A stretch of DNA of 64,000 nt from Gammaproteobacteria bacterium (lineage in GTDB: Bacteria > Pseudomonadota > Gammaproteobacteria > Ga0077536): the NCBI GenBank assembly GCA_016191285.1, contig JACPPA010000053.1:1-64000 (forward strand). Reading direction: 5' to 3'. Each line of letters begins with the position of its first letter. The stretch's first letter is position 1. Below the pieces are notes generated by a model. The model had not been told where the DNA came from. It saw nothing but the letters and a program-made list of their open reading frames with translations, and did not search any database. The position numbers and the translations under genes were made by a program. This document shows, in pieces, positions 24,238-33,253 of the stretch.

Positions 24238-25140
24238 ATGCGCTTTACATCGCTTCACATTGATGTCGCGCGTCACGCCACCGATGACTTCAATCCGTTT
24301 CACGACAAACACAAATGGCGACAAATCGCCGGCAATCCCTTCCCCGGTCCAATCGTTCTAGGTTTTCAATTGACGGCTTTTGCCGCCTACGCCGTACGCG
24401 CGCGGCGCGCGCAAGAGCCCGCGATCGACTTAAGCACTTTCAAATTCAGCCAATTGCGCGTGACGTTCGCGAACGCGGTGTGTGTTGACTCCGATGTTAC
24501 GGCGAACATCAATTCGACCCATCGCGATCGCGCCACCGGGATTTTAAGTAACCGCTTGCGGTTGCGTGCGGAGCAGGGTTTGGTCTTAACCGGACACGCA
24601 CGTTTGCATACCGCGGCGCCGCAGGTTGGGCGCGGTTTTGCCGGCCGTCCACGCACACTGAACGGCATTACCGATCGCAGCGTTGTTCCGGGCACCGAAT
24701 TTTTCTTGAAGCGCAAATTCATGACCACGGCCAATGCGAAAAATTTCCTCATTGGCTCGGGTGTCGATCCGTTGCATTACATCGACGAACTGGAAGATCG
24801 CGTGCATTTTCCCGAGCTCTATCCTGTCAGCCTGATTTCATGTGCACTGCTCGAGCGCGGAAAGCTCCGGAACTACGATTTTATCGCCGCCCCAATGGTC
24901 TATACCTATCACGACATCACCACCGATCTGGACGTTCTCGCGCGCCTAAAAAGTAACGACGCGGTGAACATTCTGGTGTCGGCCGAGCACGCGAGTCCGA
25001 TCTTTGGCGCCGAATCGTCCTTGCGTCGCGGACAGCAGACGCATTACTGCCTGGGTTTTACCGGACAGGGCGAGCAGCTCTTTGGAGGTGAGATTGGATT
25101 GGTGCCGTTGGCGGCCTTGGCTCGCCTGGGCGAAGGTTAG
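24238..25140 (+). CDS. MaoC/hotdog-like protein (tentative)
   Basis: This 300-aa protein has the N-terminal segment DDFNPFHDKHKWRQIAGNPF followed by PGPIVLGFQLTAF, which resembles the hydratase motif of MaoC-type hotdog enzymes (D-x4-H with a following F-x3-I-x-G-F). The rest shows mixed alpha/beta character with no transmembrane segment. If correct it would act on a CoA or ACP thioester. It may form a transcription unit with the AOR genes, but a 152-bp REP-containing gap separates them. Confidence is moderate because the match is from one motif. Confidence 0.5.
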   Translation: MRFTSLHIDVARHATDDFNPFHDKHKWRQIAGNPFPGPIVLGFQLTAFAAYAVRARRAQEPAIDLSTFKFSQLRVTFANAVCVDSDVTANINSTHRDRATGILSNRLRLRAEQGLVLTGHARLHTAAPQVGRGFAGRPRTLNGITDRSVVPGTEFFLKRKFMTTANAKNFLIGSGVDPLHYIDELEDRVHFPELYPVSLISCALLERGKLRNYDFIAAPMVYTYHDITTDLDVLARLKSNDAVNILVSAEHASPIFGAESSLRRGQQTHYCLGFTGQGEQLFGGEIGLVPLAALARLGEG

Positions 25141-25157
25141 CGGATCCCCCGGGCAAA

Positions 25158-27098
25158 TCAGCGCTCGGCGCGCGCTTCGTTCAGCGCTCGCTCGGCTTCT
25201 TCCAACGCCGTACCCTGAGCGAGCCACTCGGCTTCGACATCGGCCACGCGGCGCTCGAGGCGCGCCTTGTCGGCTAACAGATCGCGCAGGGTTGTTCGTT
25301 CCTCCGGCGTATAGAGCGTGGGGGCAGCGAGCCGCGCCGCTAGCGCGGCCTGTTCGGCATGCGCGCGTTCCAGTTGCGTTTCCGCACGTCGCACCGCCTC
25401 GCGGAGCGGTCTGATCTGCTCTCGCGCTTGACTCGCCAGTTGGCGTCGCTCACGGTCGGTGGCACGCGGCGCCCTGTCGATCACCGTCACGGCTTCGCGC
25501 TCGCTGGCATTTTTCGCATTCAACTCACGGCGGCCACCGGCTAGCCACCGCGCGTAGTCATCGAGATCGCCGGTCCACGGTTCCACCATCCCATCGTGAA
25601 CCAGCAATAGCGTATCCGAAGTAGTCCGCAGCAAATGACGGTCGTGCGACACGACAACCAACGCGCCGGTGAATTCCTGCAGTGCCACGGTCAACGCGTG
25701 CCGCATGTCGAGGTCAAGGTGATTGGTCGGCTCATCGAGCAGCAGCAGATTCGGTCGCGCGTACATCAGGAACGCCAAGACCAAGCGCGCTTGTTCGCCA
25801 CCCGAGAACGAGCCCACCGGGCGCGCCACCATCTCGCCGTGAAAATTAAAACTGCCGAGGAAGCTGCGTAGATCCTGGTCACGTGCCTTACCATCCACGC
25901 GTTGCAAATGCGCCAGCGGCGTTTCGTCGCCGCGTAATTGTTCAAGTTGATGCTGCGCGAAATAGCCGATTTTTAAGTCTTTTGCGCGCTGGACTTGGCC
26001 GGCTGAGGGCGCCAGCTCGTCGGCCATTAATTTGATCAGGGTCGACTTGCCGGCGCCGTTCGCGCCGAGCAAGGCCAAGCGATCGCCCGGCATGATGGCG
26101 AGTTTTACGCCATTTAACACCGGTCGCAAATCATATCCCGCACTGGCGTCGTCGATCGCGAGCAGCGGTCGCGGCAGTTTCCGCGGTTCACGAAACGCGA
26201 ACGTAAACGGCGAATCGACATGGGCTGGGGCGATGAGTTCGAGGCGTTCAAGCGCTTTTAAGCGACTCTGCGCCTGGCGGGCTTTACTGGCTTTGTAGCG
26301 AAAGCGATCGACGAACGAGCGCATGTGCGAGACTTCACGCTGTTGCTTTTCGTAAGCCGCTTGCTGACCTGCGAGTTGTTCGGCGCGCGCAAGTTCGAAT
26401 TCGCTGTAGTTGCCGGTGTAGAGTTTGATTCCACCGCGCTCCATGTGCGCGATCACGCCGACCACTCGATCGAGAAAATCGCGATCATGTGAAATTAATA
26501 ACAGCGTGCCTTGATAGCTCAACAGCCACGCTTCGAGCCAGATCACCGCATCGAGATCGAGATGATTCGTCGGCTCATCGAGCAAGAGCAAGTCGGAGCG
26601 ACAGACCAGCGCACGCGCGAGATTGAGCCGCATGCGCCAACCACCGGAAAAGGTGGCGACTGGTTGCAGTTCTTCGCCCGGTACAAAGCCGAGGCCATGT
26701 AATAAACGCGCGGCCCTGGCGCGCGCGGCATAGCCATCGATCACGGCGAGATGCGCGTGGAGCTCGCCTAAACGCACGCCGTCATCGGCTTCTTCCGCGG
26801 CAACGATGGCGGCTTCGATTTCGCGGAGTTCTTGATCGCCGTCGAGCGCATATTCAAGCGCCGGCCGCGTGTCCGGCGGCGTTTCCTGCGCCACATGCGC
26901 CAGCGTCAATCCGCTCGGTAGTTCGATCGCACCAGATTCCGGTACGAGTTCGCCGCGCACCATGGCGAACAGGCTCGATTTGCCGACGCCATTCGCGCCC
27001 GTGATGCCGACTTTCTGTCCAGCATGAACGGTAAATGTCAGACCGGTGCATAGCATCCGGCCGCCGCGCAGTAGGCTTACGTCTCTAAACGACAACAT
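25158..27098 (-). CDS. ABC-F family ATP-binding protein (YheS/Uup-like)
   Basis: This 646-aa protein has two ABC cassettes without a membrane domain. Walker A motifs are GANGVGKSS and GANGAGKST; signature motifs FSGGWRMRLNLARAL and FSGGEQARLVLAFL; Walker B LLLLDEPTNHLDLD appears twice. The linker (YEKQQREVSHMRSFVDRFRY...) and the charged C-terminal coiled coil (about 555-646) match ABC-F translation factors that act on stalled or antibiotic-bound ribosomes. Start and length are typical. It is convergent with the hotdog-like gene. Confidence 0.93.
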   Translation of the reverse strand: MLSFRDVSLLRGGRMLCTGLTFTVHAGQKVGITGANGVGKSSLFAMVRGELVPESGAIELPSGLTLAHVAQETPPDTRPALEYALDGDQELREIEAAIVAAEEADDGVRLGELHAHLAVIDGYAARARAARLLHGLGFVPGEELQPVATFSGGWRMRLNLARALVCRSDLLLLDEPTNHLDLDAVIWLEAWLLSYQGTLLLISHDRDFLDRVVGVIAHMERGGIKLYTGNYSEFELARAEQLAGQQAAYEKQQREVSHMRSFVDRFRYKASKARQAQSRLKALERLELIAPAHVDSPFTFAFREPRKLPRPLLAIDDASAGYDLRPVLNGVKLAIMPGDRLALLGANGAGKSTLIKLMADELAPSAGQVQRAKDLKIGYFAQHQLEQLRGDETPLAHLQRVDGKARDQDLRSFLGSFNFHGEMVARPVGSFSGGEQARLVLAFLMYARPNLLLLDEPTNHLDLDMRHALTVALQEFTGALVVVSHDRHLLRTTSDTLLLVHDGMVEPWTGDLDDYARWLAGGRRELNAKNASEREAVTVIDRAPRATDRERRQLASQAREQIRPLREAVRRAETQLERAHAEQAALAARLAAPTLYTPEERTTLRDLLADKARLERRVADVEAEWLAQGTALEEAERALNEARAER

Positions 27099-27175
27099 AG
27101 GGTGATAACGAAATCAGGATGGTTAGGTGTCGTTGTACCGCGCCGTTCGGCGCGTCAACGACGCGGACTGGCGAC

Positions 27176-27934
27176 TTAGATCTTGCGGGCGCCGCCTTGT
27201 TCCGCGGGCACGGCTAAGTCGAGTTTGAAGCGCGCCGGATGCAGACTCACGTCGGCGAGACTAAACGTCCCCGAAACCGGGTAGTGCGGCGCGAGTGTCG
27301 CATCGCCGAGCGCCGCTCCGTTATAGACGCTAGCCATTGGTTGCCCTCGACTGACACGGTGAAATTCGAAACTTGTTTCCATCTGCACCAGGGCGGAGTC
27401 AGTACCGAGCGTGGCGGCATTCAGAATGGGTGAATACTTGACCGTCGCCCCACGCCCCACCAGCTGCTGCGGACCGTGCGTGACTAAATCCAGGATCGTC
27501 CTGCCATTGAGATCCACACGACTATGAATGCGATCGTAGGTTTCCAGGTTATGAATACGCGCGGTCTGACAATGGAGGCCGTAGCGAGCGCTTAGCCAAG
27601 TGCCGACCTGCGGCGAATCGCAGAACGCACCATGTATAAAGTGACGCGGCTTGATCCCGGTTCGACACGCGAGTCCTAGATAAGCGAGTGAAAATGCGCC
27701 GAGCGGGCCATCGACGCAACGCCACACGGTGATCCCAAGTATTGCCGGAATGCTCGGATGCAAACTCGTGGGCAGACGCGGCAGCGCGCTCGCCATCGGG
27801 AGTTCGAACAAGCAGTAATGAATTTCAACCTGCTTGAGCACGACTTCATCGCGGGCCGCGAGATCGAGCGCGGGCGCGGCGGCGCCGAGCGTGTTGGCCG
27901 CGCGATTACCGTAAAGCAATTCCACCATCCTCAT
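27176..27934 (-). CDS. Acetoacetate decarboxylase-like fold protein (tentative)
   Basis: The 252-aa protein shares the pattern of the acetoacetate decarboxylase superfamily: LPTSLHPSIPAILGITVWRC, GPLGAFSLAYLGLACRTG, IKPRHFIHGAFCDS and a C-terminal beta-barrel-like half. No lysine equivalent to the catalytic Schiff-base Lys could be aligned by eye, so decarboxylase activity is uncertain. Its ATG overlaps the stop of the LLM oxidoreductase by 4 bp, so both are co-translated and probably act on the same compound. Confidence 0.5.
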   Translation of the reverse strand: MRMVELLYGNRAANTLGAAAPALDLAARDEVVLKQVEIHYCLFELPMASALPRLPTSLHPSIPAILGITVWRCVDGPLGAFSLAYLGLACRTGIKPRHFIHGAFCDSPQVGTWLSARYGLHCQTARIHNLETYDRIHSRVDLNGRTILDLVTHGPQQLVGRGATVKYSPILNAATLGTDSALVQMETSFEFHRVSRGQPMASVYNGAALGDATLAPHYPVSGTFSLADVSLHPARFKLDLAVPAEQGGARKI

Positions 27935-29034
27935 TCCCCCACGGCCCGCGCGCGAGGCACGTTATTAAAGTGCGGTAACACCTCGCGCCCAAAGAGGCGC
28001 AGGCTGTCGAGGACGTCGGCCTGGGCCAGGTGTTCACGGGCTTGAATCATGAACACCAGTTGATCCGCACCGGCAGCCTCCCAGCGTTTGCAGGTATCGT
28101 GCACGGTCGACGGATCGCCAAAACACAACCCGCTGGAGAGCGGTTTCTGATCGCCTGGCGCGTTGGGATCGGCGCGCAACGAACCTAATAAACCGAGCGC
28201 AGTGTAATTGCTGGCGGGGTAGGCTTCCGATACTTCGACGGTTTGGCCCGCCATGTAACCGAAAGTCCCGACCATCTCCTCGCCGCGCTGCTTGGCCAAG
28301 GTGTTATCCGGATGACAGTAGAGCCAATTCGCGATCGCGATTTGATCGTTTACAAAGGCGCCCACTGGATTGCAATGCTTAATTCGTTCGCGATACGCCG
28401 CGATACGCGGCACATTGCGTTCGACATCGGAGATGCTGAGGATTAACGCGCCCATGCCGCGATCCGCCGCATCGAGTTCCGTGCCGGTGGCGGTCACCGC
28501 CACCCACATTGGCGGATGCGGCTCCTGCCACGGTTTTGGCAACACATTGCGCTCCGGCATTTTGTGATATTGGCCGTGGTAGCCGAAGCGCTCGTTCATC
28601 CACATCTGCGGGATGACGCGAATGTATTCGTCCCAGGTTTTCTTGGTGTCGTCGACAATCGCGTCGAAGCCGCCGAGCTCATTCCAGGTCGATGAACGAC
28701 CGGTGCCAAATTCGACCCGCCCGCCCGATAGAATATCGAGAAATGCCGCTTTTTCCGCCCACCGAATCGGGTGGTGAAAGGTCGGCACGCAGGTCGCAAT
28801 GCCAAACCCCACGCGAATTTTCGAGGTGGCGCGCGCCACCGCGGTCAAGAACATTTCGGGGCAACTCGAGTGGCTGTACTCTTCCAGGAAATGATGCTCG
28901 ACACACCACACACTGCTAAACCCGAGTTGCTCGGCAAGAACGACTTGCTCGATGGCGTTGTCGTAGACCGCTTTTTGAGTCTCGCGCGTGAAGGGCCGTG
29001 GCGTCGAAAGCTCGTAGATCAAACCGAACTGCAT
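27931..29034 (-). CDS. LLM class flavin-dependent oxidoreductase
   Basis: This 367-aa luciferase-like monooxygenase has MQFGLIYELSTPRPF, LGFSSVWCVEHHFLEEYSHSS, IRVGFGIATCVPTFHHP and FLDILSGGRVEFGTGRSSTWNE. These bind FMN and form the active site of the bacterial-luciferase-like superfamily. The start at 29034 is chosen because a frame to 29112 would add 26 residues without family similarity. It overlaps the downstream ADC-like gene by 4 bp (ATGA). It probably oxygenates a hydrophobic substrate with FMNH2 supplied by another reductase. Confidence 0.86.
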   Translation of the reverse strand: MQFGLIYELSTPRPFTRETQKAVYDNAIEQVVLAEQLGFSSVWCVEHHFLEEYSHSSCPEMFLTAVARATSKIRVGFGIATCVPTFHHPIRWAEKAAFLDILSGGRVEFGTGRSSTWNELGGFDAIVDDTKKTWDEYIRVIPQMWMNERFGYHGQYHKMPERNVLPKPWQEPHPPMWVAVTATGTELDAADRGMGALILSISDVERNVPRIAAYRERIKHCNPVGAFVNDQIAIANWLYCHPDNTLAKQRGEEMVGTFGYMAGQTVEVSEAYPASNYTALGLLGSLRADPNAPGDQKPLSSGLCFGDPSTVHDTCKRWEAAGADQLVFMIQAREHLAQADVLDSLRLFGREVLPHFNNVPRARAVGE

Positions 29035-29213
29035 GGGGATTCCCCGGACTGGGCTGACAAGCCCCGCACCATACCCGAAACCGCGCGGACGCGGAACTCG
29101 AACTGTTAGCAAATTTCCCGTGAGTGCCTTATCGTTAGTGAACTAAATAGGGGCCCGCCAGCGTGATGTCCCACGCCGAATCTGCATAATTCGCATGCCA
29201 GTGGCGACCGCAC

Positions 29214-29286
29214 CGTGGGAGCCGCTTTAGCGGCGAATCTTGATATTGATTGAAAGGCCCATTCGCGGCTAAAGCCGATCCCACAA
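29214..29286. repeat. REP-type inverted pair
   Basis: GTGGGAGCCGCTTTAGCGGC ... TTCGCGGCTAAAGCCGATCC plus CACAAC, in the divergent gap between LLM and BKACE genes. The remainder of 29035-29334 shows only a strong AAGGAGGAG Shine-Dalgarno at 29323-29331. Confidence 0.75.
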
Positions 29287-29334
29287 CGACAGAACGTTCC
29301 TAAAGCGAAAGCCCAAGAAATTTAAGGAGGAGAC

Positions 29335-30258
29335 GTGCGCAAAGTCATCATCACCTGTGCCATTACCGGTTCGATTCATACCCCGACCATGTCGCCTTAC
29401 CTACCGATTACGCCGGAGGAAATCGCGGCCGGTGCGCTGGGCGCGGCCGCGGCCGGTGCGTCGATCGTCCATTTGCACGCGCGGAAACCCGAGGATGGCA
29501 GTCCCACCCAAGATCCGGCGTTGTTCATGAAATTTTGCCCGGTCATTAAAGCCGCCAGCGATGTGGTCATTAACCTCACCACCGGCGGCGCGCCGACGAT
29601 GTTGGTGCAAGAGCGCTTGCAACCTGCCTTACAGCTGAAGCCCGAAGTCGCGTCGCTCAACATGGGCTCGATGAATTTCGGGCTGTATGAAATGCTCGGG
29701 CGTTACAAAGATTTCAAATACGATTGGGAGCGTCCGTATCTTGCGAATAGCGACGATCGGGTGTTCAAGAATACGTTTAAAGACATCGCTTACATCTTGG
29801 AATCTTGCAGTGAGAACCACACGCGCTTTGAGATCGAGTGTTACGACATCAGCCACCTGTATACGGCGGCGCATTTTGTCGATCGCAAGCTCATCAAACC
29901 ACCGTTATTAATTCAATCGGTCTTTGGCCTGCGCGGTGGCATCGGTGCGCATTTCGAGGATGTCATCCATATGCGGCGCACCGCCGATCGTTTGTTCGGC
30001 AACGACTACCTGTGGTCGGTGTTAGGCGCGGGGCGCAATCAGATCCCGATCGCCACGATGTCGGCGGCGATGGGTGGCATGGTACGCGTGGGGTTGGAGG
30101 ACTCGTTGTGGGACGGTCGCGGCACCTTGGCCGAGACCAATGCCGCGCAGGTGCGCCGGATCCGGACCGTCATCGAAGCCTTGTCGCTGGAAGTCGCGAC
30201 ACCTGATGAGGCACGGGAGATGTTGAAGTTGAAGGGCCGGAACAACGTTGGGTTCTAA
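29335..30258 (+). CDS. BKACE family protein (3-keto-5-aminohexanoate cleavage-type)
   Basis: This 307-aa TIM-barrel Zn enzyme of the BKACE (DUF849) family condenses a beta-keto acid with acetyl-CoA or reverses it. The N-terminus VIITCAITGSIHTPTMSPYLPIT and the zinc motif HLHARKP (two His) are clear, as are ASLNMGSMNFG, FGLRGGIGA and GNDYLWSVLGAGRNQIP. The GTG start has an exceptional AAGGAGGAG Shine-Dalgarno, spaced 3-5 nt. Members differ in substrate, so the pathway is open. It is 59 bp upstream of the RuBisCO-like gene on the same strand. Confidence 0.9.
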   Translation: MRKVIITCAITGSIHTPTMSPYLPITPEEIAAGALGAAAAGASIVHLHARKPEDGSPTQDPALFMKFCPVIKAASDVVINLTTGGAPTMLVQERLQPALQLKPEVASLNMGSMNFGLYEMLGRYKDFKYDWERPYLANSDDRVFKNTFKDIAYILESCSENHTRFEIECYDISHLYTAAHFVDRKLIKPPLLIQSVFGLRGGIGAHFEDVIHMRRTADRLFGNDYLWSVLGAGRNQIPIATMSAAMGGMVRVGLEDSLWDGRGTLAETNAAQVRRIRTVIEALSLEVATPDEAREMLKLKGRNNVGF

Positions 30259-30317
30259 GCAGCGAAACTTGTCGCAGCACCGCGCCGCCCGCGTGGGCGG
30301 CGTCGCCACGCTCCGGT

Positions 30318-31445
30318 ATGATCGCGGCCATGGAAACCGTGGCCGCGATCTACCATCTGAAAAGCACCGCGCACGAGATTGCGTCGCGTGCTACCGACTT
30401 GGCGCTCGAACAAAGCGTGGAGATGCCGGCGGAGGCGATCCACAGCGACTACGTTCGACGCCATACCCTAGCCAAAGTCGCTGACATCACTGAAATCGAT
30501 TCCGGCACCTTTCGCGTAACGCTCAATCTCGCGGCTGCAACCACGGGTTTCGAGACTGGGCAGCTGATGAACATGCTGTTCGGCAATTGTTCGCTGCAAG
30601 ACGATGTAACCCTGGTCGATGCCGAATTCCCAGGGTCGTTATTATCCGCATTTTCTGGCCCACGGTTCGGTGTAGCGGGGATCAGACGCCGCCTCGGCGT
30701 CTTCGACCGCGCACTAACGTGCACGGCATTGAAACCTCAAGGGCTTGCGCCAGCGGAGCTGGCCACGCTGTGCGCCACCTTTGCGCGCGCCGGAGTCGAT
30801 GTCATCAAGGACGATCATGGTCTGGCGGACCAAAGTTACGCCCCGTTTGTGGCACGCGTGCGCGCGTGTCAGCAGGCGCTCGGCATAGTCGCGCGGGAAA
30901 CTGGGCACCGCGCGTGCTATGCGCCGAGTCTCTCCGGTGGGCCAAAGGTCTTGCGCGAACAAATTAAAATCGTAGACGGCGAAGGCGTGCCCATGGTGTT
31001 GGCGGCGCCGATGGTGATGGGGTTGCCGGTGTTTCAAGAGTTCGTCGCTGAGCTGCTGCGGGTGCCGGTACTCGCGCACCCCGCGTTGAGTGGCGCGTTG
31101 CGAATCGCACCGCCGTTGTTCTACGGCAAGTTGTTTCGACTGTTCGGCGCCGATGCCGTGATCTTCCCCAATTTCGGCGGGCGTTTCAGTTTCACCCGTG
31201 CGATCTGTGGCTCCCTCGTCAGCGCGGCGCGTGCGCCACTCGGTGAATGTCTTGCGGCGCTGCCGGTGCCGGCCGGTGGCATGAGTATCGAGCGGGTGCC
31301 AGAAATGATCGAAGCCTACGGCTTGGACACGATGTTGCTGATCGGCGGTGCGCTTCTAAGTGCGGGCGATGCGTTGCTCACTCGGAGCCAAGCGTTCGTA
31401 ACCACAGTCGCAGCGTCGAGTCACGACCGGGCGCAAGTCGATTAA
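30318..31445 (+). CDS. RuBisCO-like protein (form IV)
   Basis: The 375-aa protein has the RuBisCO large-subunit barrel. RALTCTALKPQGL gives the conserved first active-site Lys (K139). GVDVIKDDHGLADQ keeps the carbamylated-Lys and Asp positions (K164, D166) but has His167 in place of the usual Glu. The loop-6 Lys region and other carboxylase residues are not conserved (GGMSIERVPEMIEAYG, LLIGGALLSAGD), so it is a RuBisCO-like protein that enolises or isomerises, not a carboxylase. It lies between BKACE and cupin genes. In Rhodospirillum rubrum an RLP and a cupin act in sequence in methylthio-sugar recycling; whether that applies here is open. Confidence 0.86.
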   Translation: MIAAMETVAAIYHLKSTAHEIASRATDLALEQSVEMPAEAIHSDYVRRHTLAKVADITEIDSGTFRVTLNLAAATTGFETGQLMNMLFGNCSLQDDVTLVDAEFPGSLLSAFSGPRFGVAGIRRRLGVFDRALTCTALKPQGLAPAELATLCATFARAGVDVIKDDHGLADQSYAPFVARVRACQQALGIVARETGHRACYAPSLSGGPKVLREQIKIVDGEGVPMVLAAPMVMGLPVFQEFVAELLRVPVLAHPALSGALRIAPPLFYGKLFRLFGADAVIFPNFGGRFSFTRAICGSLVSAARAPLGECLAALPVPAGGMSIERVPEMIEAYGLDTMLLIGGALLSAGDALLTRSQAFVTTVAASSHDRAQVD

Positions 31446-31456
31446 GCGAGAATGTT

Positions 31457-31912
31457 ATGGAAGCGGAATACCCAGTCCTTCATCGACCGGCGGACCAGGC
31501 GACACAATGGCCGAGTGTCCCAATACTGGCCTACAAACAGGATGCCGCCGCGCCTTATAAAGACGTGACGCGGCAAATCCTGTTTGATGATCCTAAGCTC
31601 AACTGCCAGCTGCGCTATTTCGAGGTCGCGGCTGGTGGGCACACCACGCTCGAGCGTCATCAGCATGTACACGCGGTGATGGTCGTGCGCGGCAGCGGGC
31701 GGTGCCTGGTCGGCGAACAGGTGTTTGAATTGGCATTGCATGATCTCATCACCGTGCCTCCCCTCACCTGGCATCAATTCCGCGCCGGCGCGCAAGAACC
31801 ACTGGGCTTTTTATGCATGGTGAATAGCGAACGCGATCGCCCGCAATTACCGAGCGAAACCGAAGCCGCGGCGTTGCGTGCCAGCGCGGCGATCGCCGCG
31901 TTCATGGGATAA
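31457..31912 (+). CDS. Cupin domain protein
   Basis: The 151-aa single-domain cupin has the first metal motif as FEVAAGGHTTLERHQHVHAVMVVRGSGR, giving conserved His and Glu ligands, and the second motif near VPPLTWHQFRAG. The start at 31457 is supported by the position, 11 bp after the RLP stop, and by its length; upstream frame is RLP-shadow sequence. Its placement behind an RLP recalls the cupin of the R. rubrum methylthioxylulose pathway, which removes methanethiol; that is only an analogy. Confidence 0.8.
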   Translation: MEAEYPVLHRPADQATQWPSVPILAYKQDAAAPYKDVTRQILFDDPKLNCQLRYFEVAAGGHTTLERHQHVHAVMVVRGSGRCLVGEQVFELALHDLITVPPLTWHQFRAGAQEPLGFLCMVNSERDRPQLPSETEAAALRASAAIAAFMG

Positions 31913-31949
31913 ATACGCTCGAAGCTAATTAGAAGCTATCTCAAAAGAT

Positions 31950-32810
31950 TCATGCGACCGTGCGGCTACGTCGCGTCATCCGAGTCAGGGATCCGAGCGC
32001 ACCCTGCATCAACCACACCGCGGCCGGCACCGGTACAGGCGCCGGCGACAGTGCTTGCAGCACGTGCAGTTTCACATCGTTAGCGACGTGGGCGTAAATC
32101 ACGTCGACTGCGGCGCCACTGCCGAAACCGAAAAAGAGGACTTCGCTGAACGTCCCGCTCAGCGTGCCGACGCCGTTTAAGATCGTCAGTTCATCGCCCA
32201 CCCCAAAGTTGCAGTTACCGGAGCAATGCAGCGCCAACTTGCCGGCGAGGGTGGTGGTGCCCGACACGGTGAATAGACCCGCGCTGCTCAAGGATTCGAG
32301 CGCGATATCGAGCGTACCGCTAGCGGTTTGCGTGTAGTTGCCGTTGAGTGCCGTTGAGGGTCAGGGTTCCCGGCGTAGCGCCGCCCGGTGCCACGTGACC
32401 GTTGTTCGTGAGTGCGTTCGTGGTGAACGCACCGGCGCCCATCAGAGTGCCGGCGTTGTCGAAATTGGTCGGCAATTGGATGGTACCGCTCCGCACGTCG
32501 ATCACCCCTTGGTTATCGAAGCCGAGATTGTTGCCGATCGTCGTGGTGGCGGAACCGGCCGACTTAACGAGCAAGCCGGCGTTGACGAAGGTGCCGACTG
32601 CCCCGCCATTAAAGACTACTGCGTTGTCGGCTTGGAAGTCGATCGTACCCTGGTTTGAGATGTGGCTGTCGCTCTGCAGGAACAAGGTGTCGGTGGTCTG
32701 CCAACTCAACGTGCTCTTATTGGTCAGGGTCGCGCCGCTCAGGAATTTATTGCCACCCGCCCGCGCGGTGAGGGTTTGGCCGGGCGCTAATTCCCAGGAG
32801 GGAGTGTCTA
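31950..32810 (-). pseudogene. Frameshifted surface/extracellular protein with VP-sorting C-terminus
   Basis: Two frames of one gene are separated by a 10-bp tandem duplication at 32339-32358. Removing one copy restores LTLNGNYTQTASGTLDIALE across the join. The upstream part reads WELAPGQTLTARAGGNKFLS, STLSWQTTDTLFLQ, then NQGTIDFQADNAVVF-type repeats typical of passenger beta-helix or filamentous proteins. The downstream part ends VPVPAAVWLMQGALGSLTRM plus basic RRSR, an exosortase-type sorting tail. No start codon with signal peptide lies upstream; the 5' end is truncated at about 32810. Confidence 0.75.
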
Positions 32811-32892
32811 GAGGACAGCCGCTTTTTTCCCGGAACTATTACCTGGTTATAGTTTTGAAACAGTGAACTTTAATAATTCAATGCGAAGTCAT

Positions 32893-32956
32893 GGTGGGAG
32901 CGGCTTTAGTCACGAATAAGTCTACGTAAAGATTCGCCGCTGAAGCGGCTCCCACA
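32893..32956. repeat. REP-type inverted pair
   Basis: GTGGGAGCGGCTTTAGTCAC ... GATTCGCCGCTGAAGCGGCT plus CCCAC. The rest of 32811-33253 shows no gene; a CCCTCTCCCTTTGCGGAAGA palindrome lies at 33159-33195. Confidence 0.75.
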
Positions 32957-33158
32957 CTAGCTGGCAGATACACCGGAAGTTCGAGACCTTTCACGTGCAT
33001 CGCAAAGCTGGGATCGCCGGCCCAGCGGCATTTGCCGTCGTCCGATTTAATTCGAACCGTTCAACGGACTGTACGCGCGCAAGCCGGTCATCGTCGGCGC
33101 GACGAGAATTCAAGGTCGGATCAAACATGGCTGTGAGCAGGGCGCGCGGCGAAGCAAT

Positions 33159-33195
33159 TTTCTCCCTCTCCCTTTGCGGAAGAGGGAGAAAATTC
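33159..33195. repeat. CCCTCTCCC palindrome
   Basis: TTTCTCCCTCTCCCTTTGCG followed by GAAGAGGGAGAAAA folds into a hairpin downstream of the leftward LLM gene and may serve as a terminator-like structure. Relatives are at 14047 and 59693. Confidence 0.6.
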
Positions 33196-33253
33196 GAGTT
33201 TGGTTTCTGCACCCTGGTCGCTATTTATGCGCTTCTATTTAGTCTGGTGCGTT

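Noticed and set aside
30318-31445. Functional RuBisCO large subunit
   Set aside because: The Glu of the metal-binding KDDE motif and the loop-6 Lys region are missing, so carboxylase activity is not expected.
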